A stretch of DNA of 64,000 nt from Zopfochytrium polystomum (Eukaryota; Chytridiomycota; Chytridiomycetes; Chytridiales; Chytridiaceae). The notes beneath the pieces were generated by a model that worked only from the letters and a program-made list of their open reading frames with translations, made no database searches and had not been told where the DNA came from. Numbering within the stretch: position 1 is the first letter of the stretch; every line of letters starts with the position of its first letter. The stretch is from positions 1 through 64,000 of the forward strand of contig JAIVFJ010000078.1 of the NCBI GenBank assembly GCA_025765615.1. The letters run 5' to 3'. This document shows, piece after piece, positions 12,062-20,803 of the stretch. A program made the translations under genes and the position numbers.

Positions 12062-13009
12062 GTGAGTGAGTGAGTGAGAGAGAGACAGGCAGAGACAGAG
12101 ACAGAGAAAAGGAGAATGTGTCAATGTGCGTTGTCCCCCCACGGGTTTCTGTGCGAACAACCAGCCCACGGATACCCCCACGGGCTCTTTCTTTGTTCAG
12201 GATTTCTGCATGCCGAGGGCCGCACACACAAAATGTCTGACCCATGCCTGCCGAATGCTGCAGAAGATCTTTCTCCGAGCACGATGGCGAGCGACAGAGC
12301 GAAAACAAAGCGGCCAATCAAACAAACCAAAAGTCTTTTTTGATTTATTTTTATTTTTTTACTTTTTTTTTGCGTCCAATTTCCACGCTTTCTCCCAAAG
12401 AAAAGCAAATAAACAAAAATAAAAAAGCATTTATCCTTATTCATCGCATTTAATTTATTGATTTTGTAATATTTCCATGTGAAGATTGAATATTTTACCC
12501 GGTCTGTCGTGGGCCACTGGTGGCGGGGGTGGGGGAAGTCCACATGACACATTCAACGCCGTAAGTGACGCAATTCATGCTCAGCCAGGTGTGTTTTGTT
12601 TGTTTTGTTTGTTTTTCTTTTTTCTTTGTTTTTGACTCTTTTTTGAATATCCCAAAACCAAAGTTCCGGCCGGGGAAAAGAGTCAGCTGACTTCGGCGTG
12701 GAAACAACCAAGAAGAAAATAGAAAGAAAAAGAAAACAGATTATTATCAAAAAGGGAGAAAAAAACACATTCACATGTTCGCGGAAGCAAGAAAAAAAAC
12801 ACAACAAAACAGAAAAAAGAGAGAAAAAAAAATGAAGCCCAGCCCCACCCGAAAATCGCAGTTTGCAAAACTTTGCCTAGGAGGAGGGCCGCAACTTTGG
12901 ATCTTTCTTTCTTTTTCCGACGTTTCTTTTCATTGCTGCGTTAGCGGAACGGGTGCTTGATCGTCGTATATTCAGCACAGGGCAGAATGTTCTCACTACT
13001 GCTGCTGTG
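11748..13009. other. Spacer with CT/GA tract, gene-free
   Basis: Upstream region of the disordered-protein gene. It contains a T run at 11985-12003, a GA tract at about 12021-12085 (CT in sense) and A/T-rich sequence from 12340 to 12840. No gene supported. Confidence 0.55.
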
Positions 13010-13141
13010 TGTAAACAGTCTATTCTGGGTGAGGGAGTGGAATATAAAGTAGAGATTTGTGTTCCAACTTGGAGACCCACAAACACACATCTCCACTTCA
13101 TTCACTCCTTCCACTCACTCACTCAGAGTGGACTGTTTACA
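13010..13141. repeat. MITE-like inverted repeat, about 132 bp
   Basis: The left end TGTAAACAGTC (13010-13020) and right end GACTGTTTACA (13131-13141) are perfect inverted repeats. Imperfect complementarity continues inward for about 30 bp (GGTGAGGGAGTGGA against TCCACTCACTCACTC). The interior (GGAGACCCACAAACACAC) also occurs inverted near 51.70-51.79 kb. No coding capacity. Confidence 0.55.
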
Positions 13142-13507
13142 TCCACCAGAGCGGATTCTACGAATATCCGACATACAGCTTTTCGGAGGCCATACTTACT
13201 CCCTGCCTGTCCCCCTCCTATGTGGACAGACTGCTCTGCCTTCAAACAGGCGCGAGACAGGCGCTCCACACCTGTCCCCTGCAGTCATCTCCGCCACACC
13301 ACAGCCCTTCATGGCCTTAGTGAAAGTCCGTCCACAGCCCAGTGGCACAAGTCTCTATAGTTGGCAACATAAGGGACAAGCCCCAAGCCCACCTCGAACA
13401 ACAGTTAATTGCCACACACATTACGCTACATACCCCCAAGTAAAAGACAAAGCTACTTGCTGCCTCTCGTCGCAGCCCAAATCAAATTCACAACATTATC
13501 TGCTTTT
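13142..13507. other. Left flank of chromovirus insertion (older repeat)
   Basis: Non-coding sequence. Its right end (ATTATCTGCTTTT before 13508) matches the dispersed repeat seen near 51.9 kb, and the repeat resumes at 18728 after the chromovirus. Confidence 0.5.
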
Positions 13508-13815
13508 TGTCAGGAACAGGGCAGGACAGGGCAAGGCAGACAAGGAACTGAGAGGAGTGATGATTGTATTGGAAACAATAATTCACTTGAGGGATGGGAC
13601 AGGTCCCCCATCCCCCTTTTATACCTTTTGAGAGTGTTCCTTGTCAAGACTCCAAGAAAGTTCCAGAAAGAGCAATTAGTAATGCAATGATACCAATGAT
13701 ACCAATGACAACAAGACAAGTCAGGAAAGCAAAGAAGGTTCCAGAAGGTTCCACAAGGTTCCATGAAGGAATGTTCTAGAAGGTTCCAGAGGTTTCCAGA
13801 GGGTGATTCATAACA
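13508..13815 (-). repeat. 3' LTR of the chromovirus
   Basis: 308 bp, appears identical to the 5' LTR. It directly abuts the pol stop codon (13816-13818). Confidence 0.93.
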
Positions 13816-13830
13816 TCATCTCCCCCTTTT
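13816..13830 (-). other. Polypurine tract of the chromovirus
   Basis: AAAAGGGGGAGATGA on the minus strand, directly before the 3' LTR; it also encodes the last residues of Pol (K-R-G-R-stop). Confidence 0.75.
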
Positions 13831-16800
13831 AGGCCTCTTCTGCAACTTGGTGGGGTACCTGGTCTTGAACTCGAGCAGAAGGTCTTGGCAGTGAGTGAGG
13901 TTTGACTCAGGCTCCCAGGTGTTGTCAGCATCTGAGTAACCTTTCCACTTAACAAGGAACTTGAGTGTTCTTCCAAACCACTTGGCATCCAAGATTTGTT
14001 CAACCTCAAATTCCTCTTCACCTTCTACCTCAACTGGAGGAGGAGGAGGAACAACTCTGCCTGGAATGGAATTGGCCACAAACTTCTCTAAAAGGCTGAC
14101 ATGGAAAACTGGGTGGATCTTCATGGATGCAGGGAGATCCAGCTTGAAGGTGACTGGATTGATTTGCTCCAAGATCTTGAAAGGACCCAACTTGAGGTTG
14201 TCTAGCTTGGGACTTGGTCTTTTGGTCTGCAAGTTCTTCCTCAGAAGCCAAACTTGCTGACCCACAGCAAGGTCATGGTCCATTCTGTGAGTGTTGGCAA
14301 ATCTTGAGGCATCTTCTTGGGCTTGCTTCAGGGTGGAGTCCAGGAAGGTGCTGATGATCTTGAGCTTATGTAAGTGTGAAGCCGCAGCAGGAGCTTGGAC
14401 ATTGGATAGGGTCTCTTGTCCCAGAAGATCTCCTCTTGGATTGAAGCCATAGGTTGCAAAGAAAGGAGATAGCTGGGTGCTTGAGTGGAGAGAATTGTTG
14501 AGAGCAAATTCTGCCAGTGGAAGGAGGGTGGGCCAATCATCCTGTTGATAGCTGACATAGCACCTCAAATACTGCTCCAGAGTCTGGTTTGTTCTTTCTG
14601 TTTGTCCATCAGTCTGAGGGTGATAAGCAGTTGACAGTTGAGACTTGATTCCAAGGGCTGCTGTGAGTGCTTTCCAAAATTGAGATCTGAACTGTGGTCC
14701 TCTGTCACTGACGATTGACTGAGGCAGCCCATGGAGCCTGAATATGTGCTGCAAAAACAGGTCTGCTGTTCCTTGTGCATCTATATTCTCAGTGCAGGGG
14801 ATGAAATGGGCCAACTTTGTCCTTCTGCAGATGACAACAAGGATAGAGTCAAATCCATGGGATGGGGGCAGTTTCACAATGAAGTCCATGGATATTGATG
14901 ACCAAGGGCTGATGGCAATTGGGAGGGGCTCCAGAAGTCCATAGGGCTTGTGTCTGCTGGATTTGTTTCTTTGACAGGTTTCACAGCTGCTGACATAGTT
15001 CTTGATGTACTTCCTCATGCCTGGCCAGTAGAAGTCTCTGGAAACAAGCTCATATGTCTTGTGCTCTCCTGGGTGTCCAGCTGTTGCTGCATCATGCCTT
15101 GTCTTGAGTATCTCAAGTTTTTCCTCTTCTTGGCTGATTTGAATCTTGTGAGGCTTGGGGTCCTTGGAAATAGCATGGGCCCACACACTGTCAGGAAGCA
15201 ATGAAAGGTGTGTCTTGGATGGTGGGGTGAAACCATCTCCCCCTTCAGGTGCAAGGTCTGTTCTTCTTGACAGGGCATCAGCCACAGTGTTAAGGTGGCC
15301 AGGAGAATAGCACAGCTTAAAGTCATACTCAGAGAGCAGTTCAGCCCACCTGGCATGCCTCTGCTTGAGCAACCTCCTTGCCCTGAAGAAGGTGAGGTTC
15401 TTGTGATCAGAATAGACAGAGATGCCTTTAGAACCAGCCAAGTAGTGTCTCCAGAATTTGAATGCTTCCACAATTGCAAGCAACTCCTTGTCATGGACTG
15501 TGTAGTTACACTCAGCACTGTTCAGCTTCCTGGAGTAATATGCCACTGGATGCAGAGGAGCAGAGGGTTCCTGAGAGCTTGGCTGGGACAGAACAGCGCC
15601 AAGGGCATAGTCTGAGGCATCAGTTTCCAAGGTGAAGGGAAGCAAGGGATCCACATGCTTAAGGAGTGGTGCACTTGTGGTTGCTGTCTTAAGAGCTAGC
15701 CAGGCTTGCTCTGCTGCTGGGGTCCATTCAAACTTGGTGGTCTTCTTGGTGAGATCAGTGAGAGGCTTGGCTATGGCAGAATAGTTGGCAATGAAGGTTC
15801 TGTAGAAGTTGCAAAATCCAAGGAAGCTTTGAACATCCTTGATGGAATTTGGAGCCTTCCATTCAAGAATAGTTTGGATCTTGTCTGGTGCCATGGAGAT
15901 CCCTTTGTCAGACACAATGAACCCCAAAAACTCAATGGAGGTCTTGTGGAATTCACACTTCTCCAGCTTTGCATAGAGGTGATGCTGTCTGAGTCTCTCC
16001 AAGACAGTCTTGACATGTCCCATATGGCTTGCAGTGTCAGATGAAAATACCAGGATATAATCCAGGTAGACAATGACAAAAAGGTCCAGAATATCCCTGA
16101 AGATGTCATTCATCATGCCTTGGAAAATAGCTGGAGCATTGGTAAGTCCAAAGGGCATGACCAAGTACTCAAAGTGACCGTATTTGCATCTGAAGGCAGT
16201 CTTCCATTGATCCTGGGGCTTAATTCTGACCAAATTGTAGGCACCTCTGAGGTCAATCTTGGAAAATATCCTTGCATGGCTCAGTTTGTCCAGTAATTCA
16301 GAGATGAGAGGCAGTGGATAGCGGTTCTTGACTGTCATCTCATTGAGATCTCTGTAGTCCACACAGGGTCTCAGTCCCCCATCCTTCTTCTTGACAAAAA
16401 AGATGGGAGCTCCAGCTGGTGACTTGGAAGGTTGGATGAATCCCTTGTTCAGCATTTCTTCAATGTATTCTTGGAGGGCCTTGGCTTCTGGTGGAGAGAG
16501 GTGGTACAGTGGCTTGAAAGGTGGGCTGCAAGTTTCATCCTTGAGTGGGATTTCACAGTCATAAGGCCTCTGAGCTGGTAGCAGGTCTGCCTTGGTCTTG
16601 GAAAACACATCAGCATAAGGGAGATATTCTTTTGGTAGCTTGGATGCCAGCAAAAGGTCTGATGGGTCCAAGTTCCTGTGCTCTTCAGCAGTGGTGCATG
16701 AATTCTTGACTGGGAACTGTGATTCTTGAATCTTTGACTGAGAGTTCTGTTCTTGGCAAAGACTGTGAGCTGTGGAACTTGAATCTTGAATGTGGACTGT

Positions 16801-17535
16801 GAACTGTGGTACTTGAATCCTTGACTGTGGGTTCTGTGAACTAGAGTCTTGGCCATGACTGTGAGCTCTATGAGCTCTACTTGAATCTTGACTGTGAACT
16901 GTGAACTGTGGAACTTGAGTCTTGGCTGGCTGTGAATCTTGAATCAGGGGCTTGAGAGCATGAGACTTGGGGGCTTGACTTGAGTTTTGGGTGACTGTTC
17001 CAATTGGTGGAGGTTGGACTTGACCAGTGACCCAATCAATGTCAGGGTTCTGGGCTTGCAGCCATGGTAATCCCAGGATGACAGAGAATGTGGGTGAGCC
17101 AAGATCCAATACTTCCAGGTTGACCATGGATGGTGGAAAGTCTTGGATGTGGAGGTTTAGCTTGGTTTCATGGCTGATTTCCTTGAACAGAGCATGATTG
17201 GCAAAGTGGACCTTGAGGGGTGTGGATTTCTTGATGGTGGGAATGGCACAAGACTTGGCAAGGGTGGCATCAATGATGTTGCAGGATGATCCAGAGTCGA
17301 TAAGGGCCTTGGTTGTGATGGTTGACTTGGGTGAGAGTTGAATCTTGACATCCATGGTGAGTTGGTGGGGCTTGGAATCTGAGGTGTTTGTGGTGCTGGT
17401 GGTGGTGATGAAACAGGGGCAGCTTGGAGGAGGGTCCAGGGAATTGCCCCTCAGTGAGCCTGGACCTGGGAGTTTGGGTGCTTCTTCCTTGGGCAGTCCT
17501 TGACAGCATGCTCCTTGGAGCCACAGTAGAAACAC
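13816..17535 (-). CDS. pol: Chromovirus Pol (PR-RT-RNaseH-IN-chromodomain)
   Basis: Polyprotein frame, open to 17535; translation probably enters by -1 frameshift at 17472-17478. Numbering from the open-frame start: protease with ALIDSGSS (D80); reverse transcriptase from KKKDGGLRPCVDYRDLN through MPFGLTNAP to IVYLDYILVFS (D492, Y493, where the family has YLDD); RNase H with LETDASDYALGAVLSQ and HDKELLAIVEAFKFWRHYL; integrase with an HHCC region (AGHPGEHKTYELV, CETCQRNKS) and the DDE residues in SMDFIV, SDRGPQFRSQFW and TDGQTERTNQTLE; and a C-terminal chromodomain (FEVEQILDAKWFGRTLKF, LVKWKGYSDADNTWEP). The stop at 13816 abuts the 3' LTR and the purine tract lies within the last codons. The YLDY change should abolish polymerase activity. 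Confidence 0.93.
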   Translation of the reverse strand: MFLLWLQGACCQGLPKEEAPKLPGPGSLRGNSLDPPPSCPCFITTTSTTNTSDSKPHQLTMDVKIQLSPKSTITTKALIDSGSSCNIIDATLAKSCAIPTIKKSTPLKVHFANHALFKEISHETKLNLHIQDFPPSMVNLEVLDLGSPTFSVILGLPWLQAQNPDIDWVTGQVQPPPIGTVTQNSSQAPKSHALKPLIQDSQPAKTQVPQFTVHSQDSSRAHRAHSHGQDSSSQNPQSRIQVPQFTVHIQDSSSTAHSLCQEQNSQSKIQESQFPVKNSCTTAEEHRNLDPSDLLLASKLPKEYLPYADVFSKTKADLLPAQRPYDCEIPLKDETCSPPFKPLYHLSPPEAKALQEYIEEMLNKGFIQPSKSPAGAPIFFVKKKDGGLRPCVDYRDLNEMTVKNRYPLPLISELLDKLSHARIFSKIDLRGAYNLVRIKPQDQWKTAFRCKYGHFEYLVMPFGLTNAPAIFQGMMNDIFRDILDLFVIVYLDYILVFSSDTASHMGHVKTVLERLRQHHLYAKLEKCEFHKTSIEFLGFIVSDKGISMAPDKIQTILEWKAPNSIKDVQSFLGFCNFYRTFIANYSAIAKPLTDLTKKTTKFEWTPAAEQAWLALKTATTSAPLLKHVDPLLPFTLETDASDYALGAVLSQPSSQEPSAPLHPVAYYSRKLNSAECNYTVHDKELLAIVEAFKFWRHYLAGSKGISVYSDHKNLTFFRARRLLKQRHARWAELLSEYDFKLCYSPGHLNTVADALSRRTDLAPEGGDGFTPPSKTHLSLLPDSVWAHAISKDPKPHKIQISQEEEKLEILKTRHDAATAGHPGEHKTYELVSRDFYWPGMRKYIKNYVSSCETCQRNKSSRHKPYGLLEPLPIAISPWSSISMDFIVKLPPSHGFDSILVVICRRTKLAHFIPCTENIDAQGTADLFLQHIFRLHGLPQSIVSDRGPQFRSQFWKALTAALGIKSQLSTAYHPQTDGQTERTNQTLEQYLRCYVSYQQDDWPTLLPLAEFALNNSLHSSTQLSPFFATYGFNPRGDLLGQETLSNVQAPAAASHLHKLKIISTFLDSTLKQAQEDASRFANTHRMDHDLAVGQQVWLLRKNLQTKRPSPKLDNLKLGPFKILEQINPVTFKLDLPASMKIHPVFHVSLLEKFVANSIPGRVVPPPPPVEVEGEEEFEVEQILDAKWFGRTLKFLVKWKGYSDADNTWEPESNLTHCQDLLLEFKTRYPTKLQKRPKRGR

Positions 17536-18374
17536 AGTCCCTGCTGGGCCCTCCTTGTTTTCTCCTCTTGGCTCAGAGGACCCTTAGGAAGTGTCTCAAC
17601 TGCATCCACTTGCATGGGTTCAGGAACTGTAAGAGCTTGAGGGACTGGGGTAGGTCTTGATGTAGTTCCTACTTGTCTTTGCTTCAGCCTCTTGGAGTAG
17701 AGTCTGTTGTCAATCTTGATGGCAAGGAGAATGTACTCTTCCAAGGTCTCAGGGATGTCCAGAGACTGGGAGAGCATGTCTTGGATAGACTCATGGAGAC
17801 CATCATGGTACAGCTCCATCAGAGCTGCATCATTGTATCCAGAGTCTCTGGCTAGTTGCTTGAATTGGTTGGTGTAGGCCACACAAGATTGCTTTCCTTG
17901 CTTGATATGCTTGAGCTTGGATCTTGCTGTCCAAGATGCGTAGGGGTCACCAAAGGTAGCTTCCAGCCCCTCCCAGAGCTCTTGCAGGGTGTTGGGTGTG
18001 CTTGGGAGAGATCTGTACCATGATTGAGCTTGACCAGACAGGAGGGTGCTTGTGAAAAGAACCTTGACTTGCTCACTGGGAAATCTTGAAGGTTGGAGAA
18101 GGATGACATTCTCCACAGTGGCCATAAAGTTCCTAAGGTCTTTGGCCAGCCCAGTGAACTTGTCAGGGCTGGGAACCTTGGGCTCTCTTGCTTGGTTGGC
18201 TTGGGGCAGGGGAAGAGCTTGATGTTCTTGTTGGTGAAGTTGTTGTTGAAGCTGGTGCTGCTGGTGAAGGACTTGTTCTTGAAGTTGGTGTGTCTGTCTT
18301 GAAAGGGCTTGTAATTGGTCCATCAAGGCTTGGAAGGCAGTTGCATCAGGGAAGGTGTTGTTTGGGTCAGACAT
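17451..18374 (-). CDS. gag: Chromovirus Gag
   Basis: Structural capsid/nucleocapsid protein of 307 residues, starting at 18374, about 120 nt after the predicted transcript start. A Gln-rich coiled stretch (residues about 20-60) precedes the retrotransposon capsid region (PDKFTGLAKDLRNFMATVEN, then SWYRSLPSTP and LEATFGDPYASWTARSKL). Near the end is a CCHC zinc knuckle, CFYCGSKEHAVKDC (C281, C284, H289, C294), for RNA binding. Thirteen residues later the frame stops. The pol frame overlaps by about 85 nt in the -1 frame, and a slip heptamer lies in the overlap, so Gag-Pol is probably made by frameshifting. Confidence 0.93.
   Translation of the reverse strand: MSDPNNTFPDATAFQALMDQLQALSRQTHQLQEQVLHQQHQLQQQLHQQEHQALPLPQANQAREPKVPSPDKFTGLAKDLRNFMATVENVILLQPSRFPSEQVKVLFTSTLLSGQAQSWYRSLPSTPNTLQELWEGLEATFGDPYASWTARSKLKHIKQGKQSCVAYTNQFKQLARDSGYNDAALMELYHDGLHESIQDMLSQSLDIPETLEEYILLAIKIDNRLYSKRLKQRQVGTTSRPTPVPQALTVPEPMQVDAVETLPKGPLSQEEKTRRAQQGLCFYCGSKEHAVKDCPRKKHPNSQVQAH
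17472..17478 (-). other. Putative -1 ribosomal frameshift site CCCAAAC
   Basis: In the gag frame the codons read CAC CCA AAC, i.e. X XXY YYZ = C CCA AAC. After a -1 slip the ribosome reads CCC AAA CTC, which is the pol frame (A-P-K-L-P). The site lies about 20 nt before the gag stop. No downstream pseudoknot was tested. Confidence 0.6.
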
Positions 18375-18401
18375 GATGGCAGAGAGTAGTGGGAGAGGGT
18401 G

Positions 18402-18412
18402 AAGTGAATTAT
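18402..18412 (-). other. Primer-binding site, self-priming type
   Basis: Two bases inside the 5' LTR the minus strand reads ATAATTCACTT. It is perfectly complementary to AAGTGAATTAT at 18485-18495 in the LTR, exactly 11 nt with mismatches on both sides. This matches the Tf1/sushi mechanism, in which the 5' end of the mRNA primes minus-strand synthesis. Confidence 0.65.
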
Positions 18413-18522
18413 GATGTCAGGAACAGGGCAGGACAGGGCAAGGCAGACAAGGAACTGAGAGGAGTGATGATTGTATTGGAAACAATAATTCACTTGAGGG
18501 ATGGGACAGGTCCCCCATCCCC

Positions 18523-18530
18523 CTTTTATA
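18523..18530 (-). promoter_or_regulatory. TATA box of the chromovirus LTR
   Basis: TATAAAAG on the minus strand, its first base 35 nt upstream of the start site predicted independently from the self-priming match (18495). Confidence 0.7.
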
Positions 18531-18562
18531 CCTTTTGAGAGTGTTCCTTGTCAAGACTCCAA

Positions 18563-18575
18563 GAAAGTTCCAGAA
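18563..18575. promoter_or_regulatory. Heat-shock element in LTR U3 (proximal)
   Basis: GAAAGTTCCAGAA: a perfect three-unit HSE (GAA-nn-TTC-nn-GAA), about 33 bp upstream of the LTR TATA box in the transcription direction. Confidence 0.6.
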
Positions 18576-18640
18576 AGAGCAATTAGTAATGCAATGATAC
18601 CAATGATACCAATGACAACAAGACAAGTCAGGAAAGCAAA

Positions 18641-18694
18641 GAAGGTTCCAGAAGGTTCCACAAGGTTCCATGAAGGAATGTTCTAGAAGGTTCC
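18641..18694. promoter_or_regulatory. Heat-shock-element array in LTR U3 (distal)
   Basis: Alternating GAA and TTC pentamers with 5-bp spacing: GAA 18641, TTC 18646, GAA 18651, TTC 18656, (CAA 18661), TTC 18666, then TTC 18681, GAA 18686, TTC 18691. This is the nGAAnnTTCn pattern bound by HSF trimers. Also present in the 3' LTR at 13734-13787 and in the solo LTRs. Confidence 0.65.
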
Positions 18695-18727
18695 AGAGGT
18701 TTCCAGAGGGTGATTCATAACACTTTT

Positions 18728-19180
18728 GCAGAGGAGGAGGAAAACTGTTTACACCAGGTTTCAGATTTCCGTTCACTGTCCTCAGAGTATTTGTCAACAG
18801 CACAAGCGAGTGTCTGAGTTGTAACCCAAACCCTTGTTCTCCCCATGGGCATCATGTAGAATGATAGCTGACAGCCACAATAGGTTCAGCTGCTGTGAAC
18901 AGATTTTCCTGCCACTGGTGAAACTTGAGTCTCACACGGCGATGCCTCACAAGGCACGTTCGTCACAGGTGAGGGGGGTTGTTCTTATTCTGTCTTTGGT
19001 CAGCTGTCTGTTCAGTCCAAGCGGAGTAGGCAGCCCTTGCTCAAGAGGGTAAAACTGCCCACCATGGGACACACAAGGCCTCTCCCTTGTGCTTGATTCT
19101 GCAAGTGAAAAAGCTACTCCCACGTACGGCTGTTCAGCAGCAAGTTGAATGTCAGCCCTCAACGGCAATCAGTCCCACCT
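18728..19180 (+). repeat. Dispersed repeat, right part (interrupted by the chromovirus)
   Basis: GCAGAGGAGGAGGAAAACTG, the ATTTGTCAACAGC region, the CCCATGGGCATCATGTAGAAT region and CCCACCTAACAC all recur in order, diverged, at 51.03-51.12 kb and 51.91-52.14 kb. Non-coding. Confidence 0.6.
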
Positions 19181-19909
19181 AACACGTGAAGAAAAAGGGA
19201 GGGAAGGACAGGTACAAGTAAGGAAGGAGGGTATATAAAAAGTTGGAGTGAAAGCTCAGATCCCAATATAGAGAGACTGTTGAGCAAGGTTTACATTACT
19301 CTGCCCCTAGTTGGATGGCGCAAACCACAGAAGTGAACCAAAGGACACCGAATAATGCAGCCAAACGCCCAGAACCTGAATAACTGCGACAGTAAATGTT
19401 GGGCAGGAAGAAGAAGATATTCTGAATGCTGGAAAATACTATGGCGATGGTGAATTTGAAGGCAGCGGCAAAGCCGCCGCAATCAAGACGTCCAGATAGC
19501 GGCCAAAGGCCGCAATTGCAGCAAGTGGTGATGGTGAGATTGTTGAGATTGCGCCCTTCGGTTGCGATTGCAGCAAAATGACGAAGTCGATGTCCAGATC
19601 GCAGCCCCCGACTGCGAGATCAGTGGGGTTGAAGTGAGATCGCGATCGAAGATGGCGATCGAAAAACGCGATCGAAGATTGCGGTAGTGACAGATCTAGA
19701 TCTGGCGGCGGCGAGGTCGAAGCAAGTAGGTGGCGAGATTGTGGCCGAAGGCTCCACTCTCGCACGCTCGGCAGGAAGGAATGGGATTGGGGATCGGGAA
19801 AGAAAAAAACTGTAACAAAACTGAAAAACACGATGGTGGAGATCTTGATGGCGACGGCAAGAGGGCCACGTCGACGATACAAAGGTGGCTGCGCCACTGG
19901 TTCCGAAAG
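19181..19909. other. Spacer with GATCGC-rich low-complexity DNA
   Basis: A TATATAAAAAG box occurs near 19230. From about 19440 to 19740 the sequence repeats GATCG/GCGAT-like words (TGGCGATCG, GAGATTGC). No gene supported. Confidence 0.45.
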
Positions 19910-20163
19910 GGTGGTGAGCATGTCTCTTGGGTCTCATGCAAACAACGTTGCGATCACTATCCTCCACAGAAGCAGAATACTACTCACTTTCTGAAGCCTT
20001 CCAAGAAGCACAATGGCTCTTAGCTGTATCGCCAGAGTTGCAACTCCCCGCACAGCAGCCACAACCAATCCTTGAGGACAATCAATCTGCAATCACACTG
20101 GTGCTCAACCCGCGCCTTAGCTTCCCTAGTGTAAAGACAAATCACGAATATTTTAGTTCGTAA
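19910..20163 (+). pseudogene. Ty1/copia RNase H remnant
   Basis: HVSWVSCKQ in one frame continues one base out of phase as TTLRSLSSTEAEYYSLSEAF, then EAQWL, ILEDNQSAITLVLNP and KTNHEYFSS-stop. SSTEAEY...EA..EA.WL and ILEDN..AI.L..NP are signature blocks of copia-type RNase H. Only about 85 codons remain, with a frame break near 19940 and no reverse transcriptase or integrase nearby, so it is a truncated dead copy. Confidence 0.75.
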
Positions 20164-20803
20164 TTGGGCCCGTCCTGTGAAGCCCAGGCAGTGCGGTGCG
20201 CACCACACAGCGCATGCCAGCTGGGTCAAACAACAACTCCCGCTCCTGAGAAAGAGACATGAAAGTCTCCCACTCGTCCTCGTTACGCTCTACACACCAA
20301 ACCAGTTCCCAAAATAACACAAAGAGCCAAGGGGGAAGCTCTTCTCATGGTGGTGCCTCTCAATTAGAGCAATAAACATTACCACAAGTGTGAGTTAAAT
20401 GCTTGAGAATCTCATTCCGAAACTTTTTGTGATCAATGGGAGAATACGACGCTTGCGGTGAACTTGTCCTTGTGTCGTTATGTTCTTGTATTTTATTTTA
20501 TTTTTTTTTTTGTTTGGCTATACATGTTTTTAGATCACACTCGTTTGGCTTTTCTCGCAAACCATGGACACAAAAGGGAAAAAGATGGACAAAACACAAG
20601 AATGGAAACAAGAAAGAAGCAGTGGAGCGAAGAAAGGAAAGAAAAGCATTCAGAGAGATTGAATCACAACACAAAACAGACACAATGCCAAAGAAAAGGG
20701 AAGAAAGGAAACAAAAGACAATTGAAAAAACAGAACAAGAACATTTGAACAAACCAAAAATAAAAAAAAAGACCAAAAAAACTGGGAATCTGGGGGCGGT
20801 GGC
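20164..20803. other. Spacer, gene-free
   Basis: AT/GA-rich sequence, possibly including the tail of the copia remnant (AATAAA near 20371), and A-rich runs from 20570 to 20790. No gene supported. Confidence 0.45.

Larger units (their letters stand above)
13508..18722 (-). mobile_element. Full-length Ty3/gypsy chromovirus LTR retrotransposon
   Basis: 5215 bp, transcribed on the minus strand. Two 308-bp LTRs (TGT...ACA) appear identical base for base, and a 5-bp target duplication CTTTT flanks the element (13503-13507 and 18723-18727). Inside, in transcription order: PBS, gag with a CCHC knuckle, a -1 slip site, protease, reverse transcriptase, RNase H, integrase and C-terminal chromodomain, then a purine tract. 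That order plus the chromodomain defines the chromovirus branch. Identical LTRs and open frames imply a recent insertion. One catalytic-site change (YLDY) suggests that this copy's reverse transcriptase is inactive. It sits inside an older repeat whose other copies lie at 47-52 kb. Confidence 0.95.
18415..18722 (-). repeat. 5' LTR of the chromovirus
   Basis: 308 bp. In sense orientation, U3 (18496-18722) holds heat-shock-element arrays and a TATAAAAG; the predicted transcript start is at 18495, leaving an R-U5 of about 81 bp. Reads as identical to the LTR at 13508-13815. Confidence 0.93.

Noticed and set aside
19230..19330. LTR end of a copia element near TATATAAAAAG and TGTTGAGCAAGG
   Set aside because: No second copy of this sequence was seen downstream of the copia remnant, so an LTR cannot be supported.
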